A stretch of 5,770 bases of DNA from Campylobacterales bacterium (GTDB lineage: Bacteria > Campylobacterota > Campylobacteria > Campylobacterales > QNZT01), in contig JALULO010000273.1 in NCBI GenBank assembly GCA_027056215.1, forward strand, positions 1-5,770, written 5' to 3'. Shown here piece by piece: positions 5,702 to 5,770 of this stretch (positions within the stretch are counted from its first letter, which is position 1; every line of letters starts with the position of its first letter). The position numbers and the translations under genes were made by a program. The notes beneath the pieces were generated by a model, which was not told where the DNA came from, did no database searches, and was given only the letters and a program-made list of their open reading frames with translations.

Positions 5702-5770
5702 TTATTTTATCCCTTTATCTGCCCAGTATTTTCTTATTTGATCTTTTGTAGAAGCTGGAAGTGGAACATA
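5702..5770 (-). CDS. C-terminus of a probable PstS-like substrate-binding protein (partial)
   Basis: The last 22 codons of a minus-strand gene that begins beyond the right edge. They read YVPLPASTKDQIRKYW and then ADKGIK, followed by TAA at 5702-5704. A terminal Y-V/I-P-L-P motif followed by an amphipathic helix is typical of phosphate-binding PstS-type periplasmic proteins, where it forms the final helix. Twenty-two residues cannot prove the family, and a lone PstS-like binding protein outside a phosphate transporter is equally possible. It ends 284 bases before the sensor gene, with a hairpin between, so it is probably a separate transcript, though read-through is conceivable. Confidence 0.55.
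   Translation of the reverse strand, partial: YVPLPASTKDQIRKYWADKGIK

Noticed and set aside
1..5770. CRISPR array, tRNA or rRNA genes, transposase
   Set aside because: No spaced repeat series, cloverleaf or rRNA-like stretch and no transposase motif was seen on either strand.

Overview
The window looks like an AT-rich chromosomal segment from a Campylobacterota bacterium, perhaps a Sulfurovum- or Sulfurimonas-like sulfur oxidiser. The grounds are the base composition, the porin style, a histidine kinase without a HAMP domain, a dCACHE_3-type sensor domain and a TsdA-type dihaem cytochrome. This is recognition by eye; no search was run. Every supported gene lies on the minus strand, so the window is transcribed from right to left.

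From right to left: (1) the last 22 codons of a probable PstS-like substrate-binding protein (5702-5770). (2) A 283-base gap with a C8/G8 tract, a 16-bp hairpin that fits a weak terminator, and a possible promoter. (3) A tightly packed regulatory operon: a membrane-anchored periplasmic dCACHE protein with no signalling output domain (4501-5418), an OmpR-family response regulator (3839-4504, ATGA overlap) and a HAMP-less histidine kinase (2728-3855, overlapping the regulator). (4) An 80-base gap with two perfect tandem 11-bp repeats, the arrangement that OmpR/PhoB-type regulators bind, placed where the -35 region of the next gene should be. (5) A two-gene unit: a TsdA-like thiosulfate dehydrogenase/tetrathionate reductase (1679-2647) and, 8 bases later, an OprO/OprP-type porin (324-1670) whose Shine-Dalgarno site touches the cytochrome stop codon. 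(6) Two adjacent hairpins (246-311 and 217-245) closing the unit. (7) The signal peptide and first residues of another exported protein (1-109).

The most interesting reading is a self-contained sense-and-respond module. The lone periplasmic sensor and the kinase would detect a ligand, possibly thiosulfate or tetrathionate. The regulator would then bind the tandem repeats and switch on an outer-membrane pore plus the periplasmic enzyme that uses the substrate. The proteins and the repeats are visible in the sequence; the ligand, the sensor-kinase contact and the regulator-DNA contact are inferred. A competing reading is a phosphate-type regulon, because the porin family includes phosphate porins and the flanking fragment resembles PstS.
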